DNA of 30,051 bases from an uncultured Bacilli bacterium (GCA_947598345.1 CANQFF010000005.1:1-30051), one strand, 5' to 3'; positions 1 through 8,406 are shown, counted from the first letter of the stretch. Translations and numbers: made by a program. The notes: generated by a model from the letters alone, not told the origin.

Positions 1-118
1 TATTAAACTCAAGTGCTTTTTTTGTAAATAGAAATTGATTAAAAACTAAAGACTTTTCGTCAGAAATTTGGTACAATTAAGTTAGTAGTACAATAATCAT
101 AAAATTATGGAGGAATTT

Positions 119-2068
119 ATGGAACAAAAAATAGAACGAATGAAAGAATTAATTGAAATATTGAATAATGCATCAAAATTATATTATCAATTTAGTACTT
201 CTATAATGACAGATTTTGAATATGATAAATTATATGATGAATTAGTAAGTCTTGAAAAGGAAACTAATACTGTTTTATCGAATAGTCCCACTATTAATGT
301 AGAATCTGAAATTTTAAGTTCTCTTGAGCAGACTCAGCACCAACAACCAATGTTATCGCTAGCTAAAACTAAAAAAGTAGATGAATTAAAAAATTTTTTA
401 GGTGATAAAGAAGGTTTGTTATCTTGGAAACTGGATGGTTTAACAATTGTTTTAACTTACCAAGATGGGAAGCTTGTAAGTGGTGTTACAAGGGGAACTG
501 GTATAATAGGTGAAGTTGTAACTGAGAATGTTAAAAGGTTTAAAAATATACCACTTACTATACCATATAAAGGGACTTTAGTTTTAAGAGGTGAAGCTAT
601 AATTAAATATTCTGACTTTCAAAAAATGAATGATGAATTAGATGATGATAGTACTCAATATAAAAATCCAAGGAATTTATGTTCAGGTTCAGTTAGACAA
701 TTAGATAGCAATATAACTGCTGAAAGGAATGTAAACTGTATAATATTTGCTTTAATTTCAGCAACGGATGAATTACCAAATTTAAAAAGTGAAAGATTTG
801 ATTGGCTTAAATCACTCGGATTTGAAGTTGTAGAATATTTTAAAGTAAAAAAAGATAATATCAGTGAAAGAGTAGAGTATTTTAAAGAAAAAATAAAAAA
901 TTATGACATTCCATCGGATGGATTGGTTTTAACTTTTAACGATTCTAGTTATAGTGAGTCTTTAGGAAATACAGCAAAATATCCAAAGCATTCTCTAGCG
1001 TTTAAATGGCAAGATACAACAGAAAAAACTGAGTTATTAGATATAGATTGGAAAGTATCTAGAACAGGTTTGATAAATCCTGTTGCTGTATTTAAACCAG
1101 TTCAACTTGAAGGTACAGAGGTTAGTAGAGCTTCTCTTCATAATTTATCTATTATGGAAGGTTTAAAATTAGGAATAGGTGATACTATATTAGTTTATAA
1201 AGCTAATATGATAATACCTCAAATCGCAGGTAATTTGACTAAAAGTAATAATTTAGTAATACCTAGTGAATGTCCTATTTGTCATCATAAAGCAGAAGTA
1301 AAACAAATTAATGATGTAAAATATTTATTTTGTACAAATGATATATGTAGAGCAAAACTGTTAAAGAAATTAACTTTATTTGTAAGTAGAAATGCGATGG
1401 ATATAGAAGGATTATCTGATGCAATTTTATCAAAACTTATAGATGAAGAATTGGTAAAAAGTTATAGGGATATATATTTGTTATCTAATCATAAAGATAA
1501 GATTATAAATTTTGAAGGTTTTGGTATTAAATCATATAACAATTTGATTGATTCAATAAATAAATCTAGAAAAGTAAAACTTGCAAATTTTATATACGCA
1601 CTAGGAATTAAAGAAGTTGGATTATCAAGAGCTAAGTTAATATGTAATTCATATAATAATGATTTTAATACTATAAGCAAGTTATCTTTTGATGAACTAA
1701 ATTCTATTGATGGTGTTGGCGAAATAATCGCGTTAGAATGGGTAAAAGCATTTAGTGATCCTAAGTTTAAATTAGAGGTAGAAGCTTTAAAAAACGAAGT
1801 AACATTTATAGATAGTAAAGATAAAAAGGAAGGTAAATTTAAGGACAAAACTTTTGTTATAACTGGTAATGTATATAACTTTAAAAACAGGGATGAACTA
1901 ATTGAATATATAGAAGGACTTAGTGGCAAGGTTGTAAGTTCAATTTCAAAAAATGTAGATTATCTTATAAATAATGATGTTAATTCTACATCTACTAAAA
2001 ATATTAAAGCAAAAGAGCTTGGTATTAATATCATTTCTGAAGAAGATTTATTAAAACTTTCAGAATAA
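119..2068 (+). CDS. ligA: NAD+-dependent DNA ligase (LigA type)
   Basis: This enzyme seals nicks in duplex DNA using NAD+, by way of an enzyme-AMP intermediate. The adenylation motif KLDGL is present with its lysine at residue 104. It is followed by a nucleotidyltransferase/OB core (TRGTG, PRNLCSGSVRQLD, KWQ), a four-cysteine zinc site near residues 385-410 (CPIC, then CTNDIC), a helix-hairpin-helix region and a C-terminal BRCT domain with ITGNV from about residue 575. The length of 649 residues is normal for the family. An in-frame ATG lies at 107, but a GGAGG at 109-113 sits 5 bases before the ATG at 119, so 119 is the likelier start. The core is somewhat divergent: TRGTG where TRGDG is usual, and a Trp just before the catalytic Lys. 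It resembles, from memory, a second LigA type found in gut Firmicutes, so a separate housekeeping LigA may exist elsewhere. The family call is firm; whether this is the main replicative ligase is open. Confidence 0.95.
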   Translation: MEQKIERMKELIEILNNASKLYYQFSTSIMTDFEYDKLYDELVSLEKETNTVLSNSPTINVESEILSSLEQTQHQQPMLSLAKTKKVDELKNFLGDKEGLLSWKLDGLTIVLTYQDGKLVSGVTRGTGIIGEVVTENVKRFKNIPLTIPYKGTLVLRGEAIIKYSDFQKMNDELDDDSTQYKNPRNLCSGSVRQLDSNITAERNVNCIIFALISATDELPNLKSERFDWLKSLGFEVVEYFKVKKDNISERVEYFKEKIKNYDIPSDGLVLTFNDSSYSESLGNTAKYPKHSLAFKWQDTTEKTELLDIDWKVSRTGLINPVAVFKPVQLEGTEVSRASLHNLSIMEGLKLGIGDTILVYKANMIIPQIAGNLTKSNNLVIPSECPICHHKAEVKQINDVKYLFCTNDICRAKLLKKLTLFVSRNAMDIEGLSDAILSKLIDEELVKSYRDIYLLSNHKDKIINFEGFGIKSYNNLIDSINKSRKVKLANFIYALGIKEVGLSRAKLICNSYNNDFNTISKLSFDELNSIDGVGEIIALEWVKAFSDPKFKLEVEALKNEVTFIDSKDKKEGKFKDKTFVITGNVYNFKNRDELIEYIEGLSGKVVSSISKNVDYLINNDVNSTSTKNIKAKELGINIISEEDLLKLSE

Positions 2069-2130
2069 AAAATATTAAATATGGTTTAATTATATTTATT
2101 TAAAAATCTATGTTTCATAAAATATATTAG

Positions 2131-2223
2131 AGTAATTGAGGGTTAATATATAATCCATAAAACCTCCTCAAATTTCTTTTATATTTTCTATACATAAATT
2201 TAACTTCTTTACCCTCAATTACT
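2131..2223. repeat. 13-bp perfect inverted repeat in the 2069-2343 intergenic region
   Basis: AGTAATTGAGGGT at 2131-2143 is the exact reverse complement of the bases at 2211-2223, with a 67-base interval. The rest of this 275-base gap holds the promoter of the next gene (2271-2299) and, on the minus strand, a GAGGAGG ribosome-binding-like site (2169-2163) with an ATG 4 bases on (2158), opening a 16-codon ORF that ends at 2108. The right arm also belongs to a motif that recurs at 10316-10339. No recognised RNA family fits. Confidence 0.6.
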
Positions 2224-2270
2224 AAATTATATAAATTCGAATAAATTAGTTTATTCTTTTTTTTTAAATA

Positions 2271-2299
2271 TTTACAAATATATTTGTCAATGTTATAAT
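2271..2299 (+). promoter_or_regulatory. Sigma-A promoter for the 2344-5217 operon
   Basis: TTTACA at 2271-2276 and TATAAT at 2294-2299 are separated by 17 bases. A perfect 14-bp palindrome (2274-2287) overlaps the -35 side, and a 7-3-7 palindrome (2297-2313) overlaps the end of the -10 box and the expected transcription start. Either could be an operator, although palindromes arise easily in such AT-rich DNA. Confidence 0.55.
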
Positions 2300-2343
2300 T
2301 AACATAGTTAATTTTATGATATAATTAGTTATAGGTGAGTATT

Positions 2344-3018
2344 GTGTTTTTGAAATATTTAGTTATATTTAGTGTATTTTCTATAGTTGGATGGATATTA
2401 GAGGTCATATATAGAAGTATATTTATGAAAAAATTTATAAATCCAGGATTTATGAGTGGATGTGTTGTTCCAATATATGGATTTGGTGCTGTTATATTAA
2501 ATTTAGTTTGTAGCATGTATGAAAAATTAAATTTTGGTTATAAACTTATATTAATTTTTATATTATCTACTATATTTTTAAGTATATTAGAACTTATATC
2601 AGGTTTATTCCTGCACAAAGTTTTTAAATTAAGATTATGGGATTATTCATCATATAAATATAATTATAAAGGTTTCATTTGTTTAGAATTTTCATTATTA
2701 TGGGGTATTTCATCTATTATATATTATCTATTCATTTATCCTTGGTTTGGTGATTTTGCTATTTGGTTTACAAGTACTAAATTTGGGATAATAATATTAA
2801 TTATATATTGGATAATATTTTTAATAGATTTATGTATTTCAATAAAGTTACTAAGCAATTTGACAAAATATGCGAAGACGGTAGCCGAAATAATAGATAT
2901 GGAGAAATTAAAAATTGATTCTAGATTAAAAGCTAATAGAAAAAAGTTTTGGAATGCAATTTATCCATATATATCAATAAATAAATTTGTAAAAGAAAGG
3001 ATAAAGGAAAGGAAATGA
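2344..3018 (+). CDS. Polytopic membrane protein, PF06541 (putative ABC-transporter type IV / CmpB) family
   Basis: This is an integral membrane protein of about 224 residues with five or so hydrophobic helices. The family signature is clear: GWILEVIYRS near the N-terminus, then INPGFMSGCVVPIYGFGA, then LELISG, RLWDYSSYKYN and KGFICLEFSLLWG. Members are annotated as putative ABC transporter permeases, but their biochemical role is not established. The frame is open to a GTG at 2335. I prefer the GTG at 2344 because AGGTGA at 2333-2338 lies the right distance before it. It is the first gene of a tight operon and ends in TGA four bases before the next start. The family call is confident; the function is unknown. 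Confidence 0.8.
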   Translation: MFLKYLVIFSVFSIVGWILEVIYRSIFMKKFINPGFMSGCVVPIYGFGAVILNLVCSMYEKLNFGYKLILIFILSTIFLSILELISGLFLHKVFKLRLWDYSSYKYNYKGFICLEFSLLWGISSIIYYLFIYPWFGDFAIWFTSTKFGIIILIIYWIIFLIDLCISIKLLSNLTKYAKTVAEIIDMEKLKIDSRLKANRKKFWNAIYPYISINKFVKERIKERK

Positions 3019-3022
3019 TAGC

Positions 3023-3367
3023 GTGTTAAATAAATTAAAAAAGGTGTGTGCAGTATTTATATTAATTTTATATTTAGCTTTATTTGCTTTCGCTTCGATT
3101 AAAGTAAATTATGTTTATATATTTCCAGCAGTATTTGAAGTTGCTATAATGTTACTAAGTGGATATAAATATAAAAAATATAATAAAGTTATGATACCTA
3201 AATTAGTTATAGTAAAAAATTTAGTATTACTTATTACACTGATATTAGGGATTACAAGTAATTATATTTCTATAAATGAAATATTACTTAAATGTATGTT
3301 GACTATTACAATAGTATTAGAAACATTAATATTTGTTGTTATAAATAGAAAAGTAAAAAAGAGATAA
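3023..3367 (+). CDS. Small four-helix membrane protein, unknown function
   Basis: The 114-residue product is almost entirely hydrophobic, with four predicted membrane segments (about residues 8-27, 30-46, 62-80 and 88-108) and short lysine-rich ends. It starts at GTG, 4 bases after the preceding stop, with an AGGAAAGGA-type ribosome binding site inside the end of that gene, so the two are probably translationally coupled. The next gene begins 6 bases after its stop. I recognise no family; an accessory role to one of the neighbouring envelope proteins is only an inference from position. Confidence 0.75.
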   Translation: MLNKLKKVCAVFILILYLALFAFASIKVNYVYIFPAVFEVAIMLLSGYKYKKYNKVMIPKLVIVKNLVLLITLILGITSNYISINEILLKCMLTITIVLETLIFVVINRKVKKR

Positions 3368-3373
3368 TGATTT

Positions 3374-4009
3374 ATGCAATACCAAATAGACAATATAAAT
3401 TATGATGTAGTAATAATTAAAAAGAATAATAAAAATTTATATATAAGAATAAAAGATGATAAAAAAATATATGTAACTTGTAATTATTTAACGAGTAAGT
3501 ATGAAATAAAAAAAGTTCTTGATAGTAATATTAATAGTTTACGAAAAATGTTAAAAAATGTAGAACTCGCTCAAGAAAAAAGTAATAAATTCTTTTATTT
3601 AGGTAAATCATATGATATAATTATAGACGAAGATACTAATAAAATTAATATAGTAGGAGATAGTATAATAACAAGAGATTTAAAGATGTTGTCAAAATGG
3701 TATAAAGATGAAACTATTAGAATTTTTGATGAAAGATATGTTTACATTTTTAATCATTTTAAAGAAAATATTAAATCTCCTATATTGAAAATAAGAAATA
3801 TGAAATCTAGATGGGGTGTATATAACAGAATAAATCATACAATAACACTGAATTCTAAACTCATAGAATATGATATATCTAAAATTGATTATGTAATTAT
3901 ACACGAATTATCACATATAATACATTTTAATCATTCTAAAGATTTTTGGAACTTAGTAGGAAAATATTGTAAGAATTATAAACAAATAAGAAAAGAGATG
4001 AGAGAGTAG
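3374..4009 (+). CDS. YgjP/DUF45-type zinc metallopeptidase (SprT-like)
   Basis: This 211-residue protein carries the conserved C-terminal signature of the YgjP (PF01863) family: MKSRWGVYN, then LIEYDISKIDYVIIHELSH, then FNHSKDFW. The HELSH sequence is the HExxH zinc motif; a downstream His in FNHSKDFW is the expected third ligand. Family members are predicted intracellular metal-dependent hydrolases; the natural substrate is uncertain. The N-terminal half is the usual beta-rich region of the family. It has no signal peptide. The last base of its TAG stop is the first base of the GTG start of the next gene, an arrangement typical of translational coupling. The ribosome binding site is weak, which fits coupling to the gene before it. 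Length and domain order look complete. Confidence 0.88.
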   Translation: MQYQIDNINYDVVIIKKNNKNLYIRIKDDKKIYVTCNYLTSKYEIKKVLDSNINSLRKMLKNVELAQEKSNKFFYLGKSYDIIIDEDTNKINIVGDSIITRDLKMLSKWYKDETIRIFDERYVYIFNHFKENIKSPILKIRNMKSRWGVYNRINHTITLNSKLIEYDISKIDYVIIHELSHIIHFNHSKDFWNLVGKYCKNYKQIRKEMRE

Positions 4010-5217
4010 TGAAGAAATTTTTTAAAAAGATATTTAGAGTTGTATTAATAGTATCTATAATTCTTGTTAATTTTTTCATTGGTGGAAATTATAATAATGT
4101 TGAAGCTAAAACTTTAGGTCAATTAAAATCAGAATTAGAGGCAAAGGAAAAAGAACTTTCTCAAGGTGAAAGTAAGAAAAAATTAACAGAACAAGAAATT
4201 GAAGCTAAAAGAAAAAATATATCTGATATAAATGTCGAGATTGATAATATCCATAAACAAATAGATAGTTTAACTGAAGAGATTGAACAGTTAAATATAG
4301 AAATAAAAGAAAAAGAAGAAGAAATTAAAAAAATACTTAACTATTATCAATTATCTAGTGGTGAATTTGTTTATTTAGAGTATATATTTGATGCAGCGGA
4401 TTTTACAGATTTTATATATCGTATGGCAATTACTGAACAGCTTTCAGATCACAATGATAAATTGATAGATGAATATAATCAAACTATAACAGAAAATGAA
4501 CAAAAGAAAAAAGATTTATCTAATAAGACTTTGGAATTAAATGATCAACAGACAAAATTATCTGCAGAACTTGCTTCTTTAGGTGAACAATTATCAGAAG
4601 TAATAGATGAAAATGAAAATATTGAAGACGATATTAAGTCTATGAAAAGTTTGATAAAGTCATTAGAAGATAGAGGATGTAAATCAAATGAGGATATTAA
4701 TACTTGTGGAAATACTAGTGGAGGAATAGGAATTCCAAGCAGTGATAGGTTCTATAGACCAGTTGTAAGTGGAATGGTTTCTGCAAATTATGGAATTTAT
4801 TATCCTTGGGGTTATGCAATGCAACACTATGGAATGGATATAGCTGGAACTGGACATGGAGCTAATGTTTATTCAACAGCATATGGTAAAGTTGCCTATA
4901 TTACTGTGAGGTCAGACTGTGGTGGAAACAGAGTATATATTCATCATACTGTCAATGGAGTTGCATATACTTCAGGTTATTTCCATCTAGCTACTATAAA
5001 TGTAAAAGAAGGAGATATTGTAACTCCAAATACAGCTATTGAATGGTGGGATGGATGTTCAACAGGTACTCATGTACATTTCCAACTTGCAATGGGACAT
5101 ATACCTGCTGGTTTAAATTATTATTCAAGATTTACAGCAAAGCATTTTAATCCTAGAAATGTTGTTAACTTCCCAGCAGAAGGTGCATGGTTCTCGAATA
5201 GAACATCAGTATATTAA
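4009..5217 (+). CDS. Secreted coiled-coil M23 peptidase (EnvC/PcsB-like murein hydrolase)
   Basis: The 402-residue exported protein has a signal sequence (residues about 1-34, ending near NNVEAK), a long coiled coil (about 35-220, rich in Glu, Lys and Gln), a short Gly/Ser linker and a C-terminal LytM/M23 domain. Zinc ligands are visible as HYGMD (H273, D277) and HVH (H355, H357), so the peptidase should be active on peptidoglycan cross-bridges. The layout matches EnvC and similar division-associated hydrolases, where the coiled coil controls activity. Four cysteines occur: C224 and C233 in the linker, and C304 and C350 inside the peptidase domain close to the zinc site, suggesting two disulfides. 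The start is a GTG overlapping the previous stop by one base. A strong terminator follows, so this ends the operon. Confidence 0.92.
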   Translation: MKKFFKKIFRVVLIVSIILVNFFIGGNYNNVEAKTLGQLKSELEAKEKELSQGESKKKLTEQEIEAKRKNISDINVEIDNIHKQIDSLTEEIEQLNIEIKEKEEEIKKILNYYQLSSGEFVYLEYIFDAADFTDFIYRMAITEQLSDHNDKLIDEYNQTITENEQKKKDLSNKTLELNDQQTKLSAELASLGEQLSEVIDENENIEDDIKSMKSLIKSLEDRGCKSNEDINTCGNTSGGIGIPSSDRFYRPVVSGMVSANYGIYYPWGYAMQHYGMDIAGTGHGANVYSTAYGKVAYITVRSDCGGNRVYIHHTVNGVAYTSGYFHLATINVKEGDIVTPNTAIEWWDGCSTGTHVHFQLAMGHIPAGLNYYSRFTAKHFNPRNVVNFPAEGAWFSNRTSVY

Positions 5218-5233
5218 TCGACAAAATGGTAAT

Positions 5234-5268
5234 ATCACTACTATTAAAATAATAGTGGTGATTTTTTT
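5234..5268 (+). terminator. Rho-independent terminator after the M23 gene, overlapping the next gene's ribosome binding site
   Basis: The 13-base arms at 5234-5246 and 5250-5262 pair with one G-T wobble around a 3-base loop. The run of T at 5262-5268 follows directly. The right arm contains GGTG (5257-5260), which is the only visible ribosome binding site for the ATG at 5269. Confidence 0.85.
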
Positions 5269-5439
5269 ATGAAAGTAAAATTATTTGATGAGTCTCATGA
5301 ATTGGATTTAGAAAAAAGCATTAACAATTTTTTGAAAGAAAAAGATATAGATTTACTTGATATTAAATATCAAGTAGCGATAAATGTTTGTGGTGAAGAA
5401 CAAATATATTGTTTTAGTGCGATGATAATATATAGATAA
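5269..5439 (+). CDS. Cse60-like small protein
   Basis: This 56-residue ORF begins immediately after the T-run of the preceding terminator. Its sequence matches what I remember of the Spore_Cse60 family: KVKLFDESHELDLEKSINNF at the N-terminus, DIKY in the middle and EEQIYCFSAMIIYR at the C-terminus. In Bacillus subtilis the namesake is a sporulation protein made under sigma-E; relatives also occur in bacteria not known to sporulate, and the molecular role is unknown. The only ribosome binding site is GGTG inside the terminator hairpin, 8 bases before the ATG, so translation should depend on whether that hairpin is open. Transcription must read through the hairpin or begin inside it. The family identification is good; a sporulation role here is not shown. 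Confidence 0.78.
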   Translation: MKVKLFDESHELDLEKSINNFLKEKDIDLLDIKYQVAINVCGEEQIYCFSAMIIYR

Positions 5440-5503
5440 TTTTGTTGAATAAATAAAATTATTTTTATTCATTATAATCATAGAATATTAAAGGAGGGAT
5501 ATA

Positions 5504-7810
5504 ATGTATAACAGTTTTACTGAGGAGGCAAGAAAAATATTAGTAGGTGCGAAAGAAGAAATGAAAAATTTAAAACATCCTTATGTCGGTAGTGAACATT
5601 TGCTTCTTTCTATATTAAAATATAAAAATGAAATAAGTGATAAATTAAGAGAATATGATTTAGACTATAATAGATTTAAAAAGGAAATAATTGATATTGT
5701 TGGAATAGGGAAAAAGGAAATGGATTGTTATCTTTACACTCCTCTTCTAAAAAGAGTTATGGAAAATGCAATATATGATAGCAAAGAAAATAATAATGGT
5801 AATGTAACTATATCACATCTTTTTTCCGCACTGTTGGAGGAAGGTGAGGGTGTAGCAATTAGAATATTAGTAGGAATGGATATAGATTTAGATGAGTTAT
5901 ATCATGAATTTACTTATAAATTTCCTATAAAAAAATCTAAAAATAAAAAGTTATTGATAGAGGAATTAGGAGTTGATTTGACAAAAAAAGCAAAAGAAGG
6001 TGGCGTAGATCCAGTAGTTGGAAGAGATAATGAAATAAAAATGATAATAGAGATATTATGTAGAAGGAAAAAAAATAATCCTATATTGATAGGGGATGCA
6101 GGTGTAGGTAAAACTGCGATAGTTGAAGAATTGAGTAGACTCATAAGTAATGATGAAGTTCCTAATTTATTAAAAAATAAAAGAATAATAAGTTTGGATA
6201 TGTCAACAACTGTTGCTGGAACAAAGTATAGAGGAGAATTTGAGGAAAGGGTAAATAAAATTTTAAATGAATTAGAGGAGAATGATGATATTATTTTATT
6301 TATAGATGAAATACACACACTCGTTGGTGCAGGAGGAGCGGAAGGTGCAATAGATGCTTCAAATATATTTAAACCAGCGCTTGCAAGAAATAAAATGAGA
6401 TGTATAGGTGCGACAACAACTGCTGAATATAAAAAATTTATATCAAATGATAAAGCACTTGATAGAAGATTTCAAAAAGTAGATATTACTGAGCCGGATA
6501 AGAAAACAGTAAAACAAATTTTATTAAAATTGAGAGATACTTATTCATCTTTTCATAAATCATTTATATCTGATGAAATAATAGATTATATAATAGAATT
6601 ATCTAATAAATATATAAAAAATAGATATGAACCGGATAAATCTATTGATATATTAGATGAGGTATGTGCGCATGTATCTCTTAGAGAAAATAAAAAATTA
6701 AAAAAATACAATAAACTTACAAAAGAACTTAAAGAAATTCTTAAAATAAAAAAAAGTTATTTATTAAAAAATGATTATGATAATGCTGCTATATATAAAG
6801 AAAAAGAAAATAAGTTGATGACTAGTATAAATAAATTAGAATTAAGTTTAACTAAAGAAAAAAATAATGTAGTAACTAAGGATGATGTTATAAGTGTTGT
6901 TAGTAGAAAAAGCAATGTTCCTATATATGAATTAAAAGACTTTAACGCTAATGATATAAATTTATTTGAAAAAGAATTAAAATCCAATATTATTGGACAC
7001 GATAAAAATATAGATGAATTGATGAGGTTATATAAAAAAATAAAATTAGGATTCAAAGATGATAATTCTTGTTATTCTATGTTATTTATAGGACCTAGTG
7101 GTGTTGGAAAAACAAAATTAGCTAAGTTATTTTCAAATAAAATATCTAATAATGTTATTAAACTTGACATGAGTGAATTTAGTGAACCTCATTCTATTAG
7201 TAAATTAATAGGCTCACCAGCTGGATATGTTGGATATGAAGATAATAAAAATATATTTGAGTGCATTAAAGATAATCCATTTTCTGTTATAATATTAGAT
7301 GAAATTGAAAAAGCTCACTCTAATATAATAAATTTATTATTTCAAATTTTAGATGATGGAAAGGTTAAAGATTCTAAGGGTGACGATATATACTTTAATA
7401 ATTCTATTATAATTATGACATCAAATATTGGTTATAATACTAATAATATAGGATTTATAAGTGATAGAGCGATTAATACTGAATTAAAAGAAAGTTTTGG
7501 AATACCTTTTATAAATAGAATAGATAGTATACTAAATTTTGATTATCTCAGTTTAAATAATATAAAAAGTATAGTTAAAAGTAAATTAAAAATTTATAAA
7601 GATAAATTTAAAGATAAGAATATAACTATAAAATTTGGAAATGATGTTGCTAATCAAATAATAAATTGTTGTAATTATAAAGAATTTGGCGCTAGGAAAA
7701 TAGATAAAATAATAAAAAATGATATAGAACCTATAATTATAAATGAAATAATTGATGGAAACAAAGTGATAAATTTAAAATGTATAAAAAAAGAAAAAGT
7801 AATTAATTAA
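5504..7810 (+). CDS. clpC: ATP-dependent Clp protease ATPase subunit ClpC
   Basis: ClpC is a ring-forming AAA+ unfoldase that feeds substrates to ClpP. The domains appear in order: a ClpN repeat domain (residues 1-140, starting FTEEARKIL and HPYVGSEHLLL), a D1 ATPase with GDAGVGKT (about 197-204) and FIDEIHTLVGAG, a UVR-type coiled coil (about 410-445), and a D2 ATPase with GPSGVGKT (about 530) and ILDEIEKAH. The tripeptide IGF follows MTSNIGYNTNN, where ClpC proteins have the VGF/IGF loop that docks into ClpP, so it should act in proteolysis rather than as a ClpB disaggregase. The 768 residues are slightly fewer than the roughly 810 usual for ClpC. The start is fixed by AAAGGAGGG before the ATG. 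A TATAAT lies at 5473-5478. I see no CtsR operator, and ctsR, mcsA and mcsB are not adjacent. Confidence 0.95.
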   Translation: MYNSFTEEARKILVGAKEEMKNLKHPYVGSEHLLLSILKYKNEISDKLREYDLDYNRFKKEIIDIVGIGKKEMDCYLYTPLLKRVMENAIYDSKENNNGNVTISHLFSALLEEGEGVAIRILVGMDIDLDELYHEFTYKFPIKKSKNKKLLIEELGVDLTKKAKEGGVDPVVGRDNEIKMIIEILCRRKKNNPILIGDAGVGKTAIVEELSRLISNDEVPNLLKNKRIISLDMSTTVAGTKYRGEFEERVNKILNELEENDDIILFIDEIHTLVGAGGAEGAIDASNIFKPALARNKMRCIGATTTAEYKKFISNDKALDRRFQKVDITEPDKKTVKQILLKLRDTYSSFHKSFISDEIIDYIIELSNKYIKNRYEPDKSIDILDEVCAHVSLRENKKLKKYNKLTKELKEILKIKKSYLLKNDYDNAAIYKEKENKLMTSINKLELSLTKEKNNVVTKDDVISVVSRKSNVPIYELKDFNANDINLFEKELKSNIIGHDKNIDELMRLYKKIKLGFKDDNSCYSMLFIGPSGVGKTKLAKLFSNKISNNVIKLDMSEFSEPHSISKLIGSPAGYVGYEDNKNIFECIKDNPFSVIILDEIEKAHSNIINLLFQILDDGKVKDSKGDDIYFNNSIIIMTSNIGYNTNNIGFISDRAINTELKESFGIPFINRIDSILNFDYLSLNNIKSIVKSKLKIYKDKFKDKNITIKFGNDVANQIINCCNYKEFGARKIDKIIKNDIEPIIINEIIDGNKVINLKCIKKEKVIN

Positions 7811-7863
7811 AAAATACTTTTCTTTTTTTTAAAATATGCTATAATAATAATTAAGGTGATGAT

Positions 7864-8406
7864 ATGGACTCTTTAGAACAGATAAGATTGAGTTTAAATA
7901 ATAACCCTAATATACAGAATGATATTAAAGAGAGACTATTTTATTTGGTTACTATTTTAAATAAAAAACTTCCTGATATAAATTTGGATAGATTAAATGA
8001 AAATTTAAAATCTGTAAGTTTTGGTAAATTAGGAAAATTTGAAAGAAAAGGTACATATTTTTATGATGTTTTAAAAAATAAAATATTTTTCTCAAGTAAT
8101 CTTGCTGGAAATTACGATATAGATCATTTACTTATGAAAGCTATGCTTCAAATGGCTACTAGTACTGGTAAATTTACAGGATTTAATTCTGATGAAAGAC
8201 TCATGGCATTAAATCTAGCATATACAGAAATACTTGCAAATTATATAATAGGAAATGAGGGGGATTCTGATTTAGAAGAGGAAGTATTAGTTGCTAATCT
8301 TCTAAGTCATATTGTTGGCAAAGATACTATGTATAATTCTTATTTTAAAAATGATGGTAGTCAAATAATAAAGGCTATGCAAGATTCGGAGGTAGGGTTG
8401 TTATGA
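7864..8406 (+). CDS. Unrecognised protein, possibly a degenerate zincin
   Basis: The 180-residue soluble-looking protein has no signal peptide or membrane helix. I do not recognise it by family. Its middle region, LMKAMLQMATS followed by GF and then LNLAYTEI, has the spacing and flanking residues that I associate with certain Firmicutes zincins (an HELLHMAS-like helix, GF, then an NEGYTEL-like segment). Here the zinc and catalytic positions would be K92, A93 and Q96, so any metallopeptidase activity would be lost. The start is supported by AAGGTG with a 5-base gap, and a TATAAT sits at 7840-7845. The next gene overlaps it by 4 bases (ATGA), so the two are probably made together. The gene is real; the fold suggestion is an inference. 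Confidence 0.7.
   Translation: MDSLEQIRLSLNNNPNIQNDIKERLFYLVTILNKKLPDINLDRLNENLKSVSFGKLGKFERKGTYFYDVLKNKIFFSSNLAGNYDIDHLLMKAMLQMATSTGKFTGFNSDERLMALNLAYTEILANYIIGNEGDSDLEEEVLVANLLSHIVGKDTMYNSYFKNDGSQIIKAMQDSEVGLL

Noticed and set aside
1..118. Upstream terminator remnant and ligA promoter (TACAAT at 72-77)
   Set aside because: The -35 box is not convincing and the T-run near 17-24 lacks a visible stem within the window.
1489..1929. Long open frame on the minus strand within ligA
   Set aside because: It is the complement of a strongly conserved coding region, has no ribosome binding site, and its product is a low-complexity Ser/Leu-rich sequence.
5447..5470. GAATAAA...TTTATTC inverted repeat as a terminator of the Cse60-like gene
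   Set aside because: Only seven A/T-rich pairs plus one G-C, with no T-tract directly after it; too weak to claim.
5914..6318. Minus-strand open frame inside clpC
   Set aside because: It mirrors the conserved D1 ATPase and has no independent coding signals.
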